DNA of 64,000 bases, taken from Verrucomicrobiota bacterium. GTDB lineage: Bacteria; Verrucomicrobiota; Verrucomicrobiia; Verrucomicrobiales; Verrucomicrobiaceae. Positions 53,102 through 60,466 of this stretch are shown here, piece after piece. The stretch spans positions 106,426 through 170,425 of the forward strand of contig JANYCZ010000004.1 in assembly GCA_025360015.1 (NCBI GenBank). The letters are read 5' to 3'. Position 1 is the stretch's first letter, and each line of letters starts with the position of its first letter. The notes beneath the pieces were generated by a model. That model saw only the letters and a list, made by a program, of their open reading frames with translations, did no database searches and was not told the DNA's origin. A program made the translations under genes and the position numbers.

Positions 53102-53548
53102 ATGTCCCAATCCTACATCCAACCCTACCTCTTCTTCGCCGGCCGCTGTGAAGAAGCCCTCGAATTCTACAAATCCGCCATCGGTGCCGAGACACAGATG
53201 CTCCTGCGCTACAGCGACAGCCCGGACTCCATGCCACCCGGCATGCTCCCGGATGGTTATGAAACCAAAGTCATGCACGCCAGTTTCAAAGTCGGCGGCA
53301 GCGTCATTCTTGCCTCCGACGGCTGCGGTGGCGAAGAAAGCCTGGGCTTCCGCGCATTCTCCCTTTCCCTCGCCTTGCCCAGTGCTGCCGATATGGATCG
53401 CGTCTTCAATGCCCTGGCCGAGGGCGGCATCGTCACCATGCCGCTGGACAGAACCTTCTGGTCCTCACGCTTCGGCATGCTGAAGGATAAGTTCGGCATG
53501 GGCTGGATGATCACGATTGATCCCAGCGTCGATTCAAAGCCCGCCTAA
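53102..53548 (+). CDS. VOC-family protein
   Basis: A 148-residue VOC protein with YIQPYLFFAGRCEEALEFYKSAIGAETQMLLRY at the start and LKDKFGMGWMITID at the end. It is a paralogue of the previous gene, 12 bases away. In this branch the first metal ligand is often replaced, so metal dependence is not certain. Substrate unknown. Confidence 0.87.
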   Translation: MSQSYIQPYLFFAGRCEEALEFYKSAIGAETQMLLRYSDSPDSMPPGMLPDGYETKVMHASFKVGGSVILASDGCGGEESLGFRAFSLSLALPSAADMDRVFNALAEGGIVTMPLDRTFWSSRFGMLKDKFGMGWMITIDPSVDSKPA

Positions 53549-53566
53549 CCTCCGCCGCGCCGCGTC

Positions 53567-54067
53567 ATGCAAAAGATCAGCCCCTTCCTGTGGCTCAATG
53601 ACAATGCCGAGGAGGCCGTGAGCTTTTATCTCTCCGTCTTCAAGGACGGGAAGATCCTGCGCAAAGCCTGCTATGCGGAGGTGCCGTCTGAAGACAGGCC
53701 TCCATGCCCGCCTGTGGGCACGGTGATGACCGTGGAGTTTGAACTCTTCGGCCAAAGCTACACCGCCCTGAATGGCGGCCCCATTTTCACCTTCAATGAA
53801 GCCATCTCCTTCGTGGTAGCCTGCGAGTCGCAGGAGGAGCTGGATCGTTACTGGGATGCGCTCATTGCCGACGGTGGTCAGCCCGTCCAATGCGGCTGGC
53901 TCAAGGACAAGTTTGGCGTGTCATGGCAGATCGTCCCCACGGTGCTGGCGGACCTCATGAGCTCCAGCGATCCCGCAGTGTGCTCCCGCGTCACCCAGGC
54001 CATGCTGAAGATGATCAAACTCGACTTCGCCACACTCAAGCAGGCAGCCGCAGCCGCAGCCAAGTAA
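53567..54067 (+). CDS. VOC-family protein (3-demethylubiquinone methyltransferase-like fold)
   Basis: A 166-residue protein that starts KISPFLWLNDNAEEAVSFYLSVFKDGKI and ends with KDKFGVSWQIVPTVLADLMSSSDPAVCSRVTQAMLKM, the pattern often labelled 3-demethylubiquinone-9 3-methyltransferase. The label is from fold similarity only; there is no SAM-binding motif. It sits 18 bases after the previous VOC gene. Confidence 0.87.
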   Translation: MQKISPFLWLNDNAEEAVSFYLSVFKDGKILRKACYAEVPSEDRPPCPPVGTVMTVEFELFGQSYTALNGGPIFTFNEAISFVVACESQEELDRYWDALIADGGQPVQCGWLKDKFGVSWQIVPTVLADLMSSSDPAVCSRVTQAMLKMIKLDFATLKQAAAAAAK

Positions 54068-54083
54068 TTCGCCCTCCAATCCC

Positions 54084-54521
54084 ATGAGCCAGCCTCAAGA
54101 CCACGCCGCCGAGATCATCAGCACCCGCGTCTTCGCCGCCAGCCGCGAGCGCCTTTTTGCCGCCTTCAGCGATCCCAAGCAGCTCGCGGCATGGTGGGGC
54201 CCCGAGGGCTTCACCAACACCTTCGACGAGTTCGACCTCCGCCCCGGCGGCGACTGGAAATTCACCATGCACGGCCCCGACGGCAAGGACTACGCCAATC
54301 ACAGCCGCTTCCTCGAAGTCGTTCCCGCCGAGCGCATGGTCTTCGATCACTTCGCTCCCGACTTCCGCATGACCATCACCCTCGCCGATGCAGGGAGCGG
54401 CACGCACATGATCTGGTCCATGGCCTTTCCCAGCGCCGAAATCTGCGAAAGCTTCAAGCCCCTCTGCATTCCCGCCAACGAAGAAAACTTCAACCGCTTG
54501 GAAGCATCCTTGCTTGCTTAA
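54084..54521 (+). CDS. SRPBCC/AHSA1-like protein
   Basis: A 145-residue AHSA1-like protein with ISTRVFAASRERLFAAFSDPKQLAAWWGPEGFTNTFDEFDLRPGGDWKFTMHGPDG at the start. It is cytoplasmic and is a paralogue of the protein at 52127. Ligand unknown. It lies 16 bases after the last VOC gene. Confidence 0.88.
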   Translation: MSQPQDHAAEIISTRVFAASRERLFAAFSDPKQLAAWWGPEGFTNTFDEFDLRPGGDWKFTMHGPDGKDYANHSRFLEVVPAERMVFDHFAPDFRMTITLADAGSGTHMIWSMAFPSAEICESFKPLCIPANEENFNRLEASLLA

Positions 54522-54568
54522 ACACCTCTCAAACACCAATCCTTGCCACACCCGATCTCCCCTCCCCC

Positions 54569-54952
54569 ATGAAACACCTCCCGCTCATCGCCTCCATCAT
54601 CCTCGGACTTCTATTCATCATGTCCTCCGTCGTCGTCCTTTTCAATCTCGTGCAAATGCCGGAGATTCCCAAAGACACGCCGCCCTACCACTTCATGGCG
54701 GCCTTCGGACCTACTGGTTACATGAAATTCGTGAAGGTGTTCGAGCTCCTCGGTGGCCTTCTCCTCCTCGTTCCCAAGACCCGCAACCTCGGCCTGCTCT
54801 GCCTCGGCCCCGTCATCGTAAACATCCTCGCCTACCATGCCTTCGTCATGAAGGGCGTGGGCCTGGCCAACCCCATGCTCATCGTCATCTGCCTCCTCGC
54901 CGTCTTTCTGCTCTGGGCCGAGCGCAAGGCCTGGGCCGGGCTGGTGAAATGA
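54569..54952 (+). CDS. DoxX-like small membrane protein
   Basis: A 127-residue protein with four hydrophobic segments, the second and third being FVKVFELLGGLLLLVP and LGLLCLGPVIVNILAYHAFV. It resembles DoxX/DUF4267-type small quinone-related membrane proteins. The island of soluble stress-type proteins ends with it. The role is inferred only from family. Confidence 0.8.
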   Translation: MKHLPLIASIILGLLFIMSSVVVLFNLVQMPEIPKDTPPYHFMAAFGPTGYMKFVKVFELLGGLLLLVPKTRNLGLLCLGPVIVNILAYHAFVMKGVGLANPMLIVICLLAVFLLWAERKAWAGLVK

Positions 54953-55029
54953 TCTACGACGTAGATCCCCAAGTGCTACGGGCAGAAGTGCTCGCTGCAC
55001 TTCTCCAGAGTGGAACGGCAAACCGTTGA
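54949..55029 (+). other. Three stacked inverted repeats with a 26-codon frame
   Basis: Three perfect inverted repeats follow one another: 54951-54967 (GATCTACG around A), 54984-55004 (AGAAGTGC, five-base loop) and 55014-55027 (AACGG, CAAA loop). None has a T-run. A 26-codon frame (MIYDVDPQVLRAEV...) starts on the DoxX stop as ATGA and ends at 55029. I cannot tell whether this is a peptide or a structured RNA at the end of the island. Confidence 0.4.
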
Positions 55030-55077
55030 AAGGTTGCGTGGTCGAGGTCGGTTCAAGGAGCGTCCCAACCAACCGCC

Positions 55078-56349
55078 ATGACCAACCGCCGCACCTTCCT
55101 TGCCACCACCGCCATGACCGCCGCCACGCATGCGTTTGCGGCTCCGAAAGACAACGACATCAAGATCGCCCTGATCGGCTGCGGCGGGCGCGGCACCGGG
55201 GCCTGCAATCAGGCGCTCTCCGCCGGCTCGACGATCAAGCTCGTCGCCGTGGTCGATCCCCTGGAAGGCAAGGCCCAGGCCGCGCTGGACATCCTCAAAG
55301 CAAAACACGAGGGCCAGGTCGATGTGCCGCCGGACCAGGTCTTCACCAATTTCGAAGACTACACCAAAGCATTTGCACTGGCCGATGTGGTCCTCATCAC
55401 CACGCCTCCCGGCCCCCGTCCTTTTCTCTTTGAGCAGGCCATCAAAGCGGGGAAGCATGTGTTCATGGAGAAGCCGGTCGCGGTGGATGCCGCAGGCGTG
55501 CGCCGTGTGCTCGCCGCCTCGGAAGAGGCGAAGAAAAAGAAGCTCAATGTCTGCGTGGGCTTTCAGCGGCGCTATCAGCCCAGCTACATCGACATGATCG
55601 ACCGCATCCATGCCGGCGAGATCGGCGATCTGGTTTTTGGCCGCGTGTACTGGAACGGCACCTCCCGCCCGGGATTCGTCCGCGAGCCCGGCGAGAGCGA
55701 AATGCACTACCAGATCCGCAACTGGTACTTCTTCACCTGGATGAGCGGCGATCACATCCTGGAGCAACACTGTCACAATCTCGACGTGGCCAACTGGGTG
55801 ATGAAGGGCGTCATGCCCATCAAAGCCGTGGGCCAGGGCGGACGCCAAGTGCGCCGTGGAAAGGAGAACGGCACCATCTTCGACCACCACACCGTCGAGT
55901 TTGAATACGAAAGCGGCATGCGCATCCTCAGCCAGTGCTGCCAGATCGGCGGCAAATGCGCCCGCGATGTGAGCGAACATTTCCACGGCACCAAGGGTGC
56001 GGCGGATCTCGCGAACGGCGGCAAATTCCTCATCAACGGCCAGCCTCCCGGCGGCAAACGCCTGCGCAACAAAGAAGACCCGTACCAGCTCGAACACGAC
56101 GCACTGTTTGAAAACGTCCGCACCGGCAAAGTCCGCAACGACGCCGACTACGCCGCGCACAGCACGATGATGGGAGTCATGGGCCGAATGGCCAGCTACA
56201 CCGGCCAGGTCATCACCTGGGAGCAGGCGATGAATTCGCAAGACTCACTCGTCCCCGACAACATCACCTGGGCCACCGAACCACCCGTGAAACCCGATGC
56301 AGAGGGATGGTATCCCGTGGCCATCCCAGGAACGACGATGCCGGTGTGA
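55078..56349 (+). CDS. Tat-exported Gfo/Idh/MocA-family oxidoreductase
   Basis: The 423-residue protein starts with a twin-arginine signal (NRRTFLATTAMTAATHAFAA). The NAD-binding motif IALIGCGGRGTGACNQA and HVFMEKPVAVDAAG follow, and a C-terminal domain ends EPPVKPDAEGWYPVAIPG. This is a periplasmic type very common in Planctomycetes and Verrucomicrobia. Likely acts on a sugar or uronate but the substrate is unknown. It has its own upstream region (the hairpin stretch 54951-55027). Confidence 0.88.
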   Translation: MTNRRTFLATTAMTAATHAFAAPKDNDIKIALIGCGGRGTGACNQALSAGSTIKLVAVVDPLEGKAQAALDILKAKHEGQVDVPPDQVFTNFEDYTKAFALADVVLITTPPGPRPFLFEQAIKAGKHVFMEKPVAVDAAGVRRVLAASEEAKKKKLNVCVGFQRRYQPSYIDMIDRIHAGEIGDLVFGRVYWNGTSRPGFVREPGESEMHYQIRNWYFFTWMSGDHILEQHCHNLDVANWVMKGVMPIKAVGQGGRQVRRGKENGTIFDHHTVEFEYESGMRILSQCCQIGGKCARDVSEHFHGTKGAADLANGGKFLINGQPPGGKRLRNKEDPYQLEHDALFENVRTGKVRNDADYAAHSTMMGVMGRMASYTGQVITWEQAMNSQDSLVPDNITWATEPPVKPDAEGWYPVAIPGTTMPV

Positions 56350-56358
56350 GGTCACCGG

Positions 56359-56670
56359 TCATGTCAGAGCCCCCAATCCATGCGCAGCCCGCGCCTGCAG
56401 GCACTTGTCATCGCCCATCTGAACACTGCGGCAGGGCGTCGCCCGCTGCTCATAGACGCGGCATGAAACACACCCGCCCACCTCTCCCTCAAGGTTCACA
56501 CACCGCACCGGCTTCTGCTCCGTGCCGCGAAAACACACCTGCCACGGACTCACCTGCACCAGCATGCTTTCATCCAGCCCACGCTGCACCGCCTCCTGCC
56601 AGTAGAAGGAGACGCGATAGTGAGCACAGCACGCACCGCAGCTCTGACAAGGGGATGGTTCAAGGCTCAT
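56359..56670 (-). CDS. YkgJ-family cysteine cluster protein
   Basis: The 103-residue protein has the YkgJ-type eight-cysteine arrangement, beginning CQSCGACCAHYRVSFYW, then CVNLEGEVGGCVSCRVYEQRATPCR. It is thought to bind a zinc or iron-sulfur ion. A start six codons upstream is possible. It faces the oxidoreductase gene, with 9 bases between the stop codons. Function of the family is unknown. Confidence 0.82.
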   Translation of the reverse strand: MSLEPSPCQSCGACCAHYRVSFYWQEAVQRGLDESMLVQVSPWQVCFRGTEQKPVRCVNLEGEVGGCVSCRVYEQRATPCRSVQMGDDKCLQARAAHGLGALT

Positions 56671-56752
56671 GGCTGGACAGGCCCCCATACCGCTTTTCCT
56701 GATTCCTGTTTCGACATTTCTTCAGCATTCCGATTTACTCGTTCTCTCCATC

Positions 56753-58027
56753 ATGTCTTCCGCTTTACCCAAATGGTACTCCACCGTCACCCGCTACCAG
56801 TGGCTGGTGCTGCTCGTTGCTTCACTCGGATGGGTGTTCGATGCGTTTGAAGGGCAGATCTACAATCTGACGCGGGCGGACATGCTGCCAGAACTCCTGC
56901 ACGTAAAGGCGGATGATCCGCTGGTGAAAATATGGGGCGAGCGTTTCCTCGGCATCTTCCTGCTCGGCGGCACTTTCGGTGGCCTGCTATTCAGCTCTCT
57001 CGCCGACAAGTGGGGGCGCAATCCCGTGATGGCGCTGACGATTTTATTCTACTCGATCTTCTCCGGCATCACCGCCTTTGCCGGTGAGATCTGGGAGGTC
57101 GGCACCCTGCGCTTCCTCGTGGCCATGGGTGTGGGCGGCGAGTGGGCTGTGGGCGCGGCGCTGGTGGCCGAGGTGTTTCCCAAAGAAGCACGCGAGCGCG
57201 CGGGCGGGATCTTCCACGCCACCAGTGTGGCAGGCCTGTGGCTCGCGGCGGCCTCCGGCCTTTGGGTGGGGAGCCAGTGGCGCACGGCGTACATGCTCGG
57301 CGTCATCCCTGCTCTGCTGGTGCTGTGGGTGAGGCTCAGCATCAAAGAGCCCGAGGCATGGAAAGAAGCACGGCAGACAAAAGCGAAACGCATGGGCAGC
57401 TTCAGCGAGCTGCTCGGCACGCCACGCTGGCGCTCACGTGCCATCTTCGGCGCGCTGCTGGCCATGGTGGGCCTCGCCACCTTCTGGGGCGTGGTGGTCG
57501 CTGGGCAGGACATCGCCGCCGATTTCTTGAAGCGTGCGGGAGATCCCGACTGGGCCAGCAAATCGAAGATCGCCTTTGGCTTCATTCAAACGGCAGGCGC
57601 CGGCGCAGGCATGCTGGCGTTTGGCCCGCTGAGCGCCCGCTGGGGCTGCAAGAAGACCTTCGTCATCATGCACCTCGCCGCGCTCGCCATGACGCCCATC
57701 ATCTGCTGGCTCCCATCCTATGCCGGGAGCTACACGCTGCTGCTCGTGCTGCTGCCGGTGTTCGGCTTCTTTGCGCAGGGCATCCATGCGGGCTACGCGG
57801 CATTTTTTCCCGCGCTGTTTCCCACCCATCTCCGCGCCACCGGCTCCGGCTTTTGTTTCAACACCGGCCGCCTGCTCGCCGCACCCGTCCTCATCTGGCT
57901 CAGTGCCTGGATGAAATCCACCCTGGACTTGCGCACCGCGATCACCTGCCTCGGCGGCTTCTTCCTGCTCGGTCTCCTCTTCCTCACCCGCCTGCCCGAG
58001 ACGCAGGGGGAAGATCTGCCGGAGTAA
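56753..58027 (+). CDS. MFS permease
   Basis: A 424-residue protein with twelve hydrophobic segments, starting WLVLLVASLGWVFDAFEGQIYNLTRADML. The DAFE motif and FSSLADKWGRNPVMALTIL loop belong to MFS permeases for organic acids or sugars. No substrate can be named from sequence. The ATG at 56753 avoids a 28-codon extension that looks unrelated. It reads divergently from the YkgJ gene. Confidence 0.85.
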   Translation: MSSALPKWYSTVTRYQWLVLLVASLGWVFDAFEGQIYNLTRADMLPELLHVKADDPLVKIWGERFLGIFLLGGTFGGLLFSSLADKWGRNPVMALTILFYSIFSGITAFAGEIWEVGTLRFLVAMGVGGEWAVGAALVAEVFPKEARERAGGIFHATSVAGLWLAAASGLWVGSQWRTAYMLGVIPALLVLWVRLSIKEPEAWKEARQTKAKRMGSFSELLGTPRWRSRAIFGALLAMVGLATFWGVVVAGQDIAADFLKRAGDPDWASKSKIAFGFIQTAGAGAGMLAFGPLSARWGCKKTFVIMHLAALAMTPIICWLPSYAGSYTLLLVLLPVFGFFAQGIHAGYAAFFPALFPTHLRATGSGFCFNTGRLLAAPVLIWLSAWMKSTLDLRTAITCLGGFFLLGLLFLTRLPETQGEDLPE

Positions 58028-58095
58028 CACAGCGCTCGTCCTTGTCCCACTGGAATCACTACAGCCGCACGCGACGCGGTGGCCGAATCCCTGGC

Positions 58096-58839
58096 ATGAT
58101 CAAACACCTTGGAAACCTGGCGCTCCTCTCCGCGCTGCTGACGGCCGCCTCATGCACTCACTCGGCGCGAGTTTCCGGGATTCGTGAATCCAAGACCTCC
58201 TACCTCAGCGGCGGCAAAAAAATTGTGGTGGAGACGTTTCTGCCTGCCGACGCCAATCGACATCCGGCGGTGGTGGTGCTGTATGGCTCGGGAGGGCTGG
58301 TGCATGGCAAGGGAGATATGGATGCCTTCGCACGCCAGCTCGCCCAGCGCGGCATGGGTGCCTACATGATCCATTACTTTGACCGCACCGGCACCCTCAT
58401 TGCCGGAGACAAATCCATCGCCGCAGATTCGGAAGTCTGGCAGGCCACGGTCAAAGACGGCATCGACTTCATCTCGCAGCAGCCGCAGGTGCGCCCCGGG
58501 CCGATGGGCGCGTTCGGCTATTCGCTGGGCGCATTCCTCACCGTCGGTGCGGCCAGCGCCGACTCACGCATCGGTGTCGCGGCAGAGCTGTCGGGCGGCT
58601 TGTTTGACCGCTTGAATGGGCACATGCAGCGCTGCCCTCCCCTGCTGATCTTGCATGGCCGCAACGACCAGCGCGTGAATCCCAAGTACGCCGACCAACT
58701 GCAGCAGGCGGCGGAGCGCCTGCACGCGCAGCCCGTAGTTCACCTCTATCCCGGTGAAGGGCACGCGCTCTCCAAACCCGCTGCTGCGGATGCCTCATCA
58801 CGGGCGCTGAATTTTCTGCAACAACATTTGAAACCATGA
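58096..58839 (+). CDS. Lipoprotein of the dienelactone-hydrolase/alpha-beta hydrolase family
   Basis: The 247-residue protein has a lipoprotein signal ending LTAASC. The fold has the serine nucleophile in GAFGYSLGAFL, the aspartate in LHGRNDQRVNPKYA and the histidine in GEGHAL. This is the layout of dienelactone-hydrolase-like enzymes. It would sit on a membrane facing the periplasm. The substrate is unknown. Its stop overlaps the start of the next lipoprotein gene (ATGA). Confidence 0.87.
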   Translation: MIKHLGNLALLSALLTAASCTHSARVSGIRESKTSYLSGGKKIVVETFLPADANRHPAVVVLYGSGGLVHGKGDMDAFARQLAQRGMGAYMIHYFDRTGTLIAGDKSIAADSEVWQATVKDGIDFISQQPQVRPGPMGAFGYSLGAFLTVGAASADSRIGVAAELSGGLFDRLNGHMQRCPPLLILHGRNDQRVNPKYADQLQQAAERLHAQPVVHLYPGEGHALSKPAAADASSRALNFLQQHLKP

Positions 58840-59381
58840 ACTTCGCGTTTCAGACGCTGCGCGGCCTTGCCTTAGGGCTCTGCTTGTGCAGCAGCATCAT
58901 CTCCTGCAGCGGGCCACGCGCCCGTGACTTCGCAGGCAAGGGACCCGCGCTTGATCCGAAGGCCTACTTCTCTGGACACATCCAGTCATGGGGCATGGTG
59001 GAAGGACGCGGCGGCAAGGTGAGCGATCAGTTCTCCACCCAGATGCATGGCGTGCCCAATGCGAACGGGCTTCTCCTCATCCAGGACTTCACCTATGCCA
59101 GCGGCAAGCATGAGCATCGCGTATGGGACATCCGCGTGGTGGACGCGCATCACTTCGAGGGCCATGCCAACGACAGCGTGGGCCGCGCGCATGGCGAGGC
59201 CTGGGGCAATTCCTTTGAGTGGAACTACACGCTCGCCGTCCCGGTCAAAGGGCACAAGGTGAACGTGGACTTCCGCCAGATCATGCTGCTGCAACCCGGC
59301 GGCGTGCTGCTCAATCGAGTGCAGTATCGTAAGTTCGGCCTCCGCCTCGGCAGCGTGTCAGAGTCTTTCCGCAAGCGGTGA
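58836..59381 (+). CDS. DUF3833-like lipoprotein
   Basis: A 181-residue protein with a lipoprotein signal (LCLCSSIISC). The DUF3833 phrases FSGHIQSWGMVEGRGGKVSDQFS and GRAHGEAWGNSFEWNYTLAVPVKG follow. It is coupled to the hydrolase by ATGA. The domain resembles a lipocalin-like barrel; role unknown. Confidence 0.83.
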   Translation: MNFAFQTLRGLALGLCLCSSIISCSGPRARDFAGKGPALDPKAYFSGHIQSWGMVEGRGGKVSDQFSTQMHGVPNANGLLLIQDFTYASGKHEHRVWDIRVVDAHHFEGHANDSVGRAHGEAWGNSFEWNYTLAVPVKGHKVNVDFRQIMLLQPGGVLLNRVQYRKFGLRLGSVSESFRKR

Positions 59382-59392
59382 TTATTCGGACC

Positions 59393-60466
59393 TTACTTTG
59401 CCTTTGCAGACGTCCACTCAATCGTCCCCAGGGCCTGGATCGCCGCGAGAAAATCCGCATCCTTCGCGTCCTTCGCAAAGATCATGACCATGCCCAGCAC
59501 ATCTGGCACCGGAGCCACGAAGGCCGAGGAGACCACCTTGGGAGCACCCGCTTCGGCCGGTTTGTCAGCCGGAGGAGCATCCGTGTATTCAACGTGGCAG
59601 CCCACCCCCTGCTTCAGCTTGATCTCCTGCGACAGCCCCTCCCCTTTTCCTTCCGCCGCCACGGCATCCGGGGCGGCAGGCCGCTGGGCATTTTGCGCAG
59701 CCTGCTGAATGTCCTTCAGCGTCTTGTACCTCACGGCGCTGTTGAAAAAAGTCATCTTCCAGCTCTTGCCGGGGTCAGTGGCGGAAAAGAGCGAAAGCGT
59801 GTGCTGCTCTGAGATTCCGACGCCCTTCGTCACGCACTGGTTCCCCACCCGCCACGCCGCCGGCACATCGAACCGCAGCACGCCCATCTCGCCCATCACA
59901 AATTCCTGCGGCCCGCCTTTGGAATCAGCAAACGTGCAGTACATCAGAGACTCTGCCAGCGTCTTCAGCATTCGAGTGTCGTCCTCAGTCGGTGAAACGA
60001 CCGAGGCATGCACATCAGCCCATTGGCCCAGGATTTCGAAATAGCAGTGCATGTTGGCCTGGGGCACCCCCTTCCCCTCGCCCCCATCCACGGTCACATA
60101 CTCCACGCACTCACTGTAGGGCGTGCTCCATTGCTTCACGCTCTCCTGCTGGATCATCGGGTTCTGGCTGGCCTGCCGCCAGAAGTAGTCGCGGCAGGCT
60201 TTGCTGTCGCCACCCCTGCCAGACTGAGCATTGACCCTGGCCAGTACATTGAGCCGCCCTGCGTTGCCCCGGTAAGTCAGTCCTTCGGCATTGATCTCCT
60301 GGCTTTCCACGGCAAGCACCGGCCCCTCAAACTTGATCTGCCATCCCTGGCCCACCACGGGTATGATCAAGACTTCGGCATGCAGTGACGCGCTGCCAAG
60401 CCCAAAGACCAGCAGCACGGCGATGACATGCCTTATTCCTTCGAAAATTTTGGACCGATTGATCAC
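59393..60466 (-). CDS. Secreted protein of unknown function
   Basis: The 357-residue protein has a signal peptide (HVIAVLLVFGLGSASLHAE). Its middle has two related blocks (an N-terminal half with VDGGEGKGVPQANMHCYFEILGQ, then an ADSKGG linker and MGVLRFDVPAAWRVGNQCV). A gap-free stretch of Ala/Pro appears near 280. No family recognised. The ATG overlaps the stop of the formate dehydrogenase gene (ATGA), so it is made from the same transcript and might act with it. Confidence 0.7.
   Translation of the reverse strand: MINRSKIFEGIRHVIAVLLVFGLGSASLHAEVLIIPVVGQGWQIKFEGPVLAVESQEINAEGLTYRGNAGRLNVLARVNAQSGRGGDSKACRDYFWRQASQNPMIQQESVKQWSTPYSECVEYVTVDGGEGKGVPQANMHCYFEILGQWADVHASVVSPTEDDTRMLKTLAESLMYCTFADSKGGPQEFVMGEMGVLRFDVPAAWRVGNQCVTKGVGISEQHTLSLFSATDPGKSWKMTFFNSAVRYKTLKDIQQAAQNAQRPAAPDAVAAEGKGEGLSQEIKLKQGVGCHVEYTDAPPADKPAEAGAPKVVSSAFVAPVPDVLGMVMIFAKDAKDADFLAAIQALGTIEWTSAKAK

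Noticed and set aside
57142..58095. Upstream extension of the alpha/beta hydrolase frame through the MFS gene
   Set aside because: The extension has no hydrophobic or domain pattern and overlaps a good MFS gene in another frame. The ATG at 58096 begins a clear lipoprotein signal.
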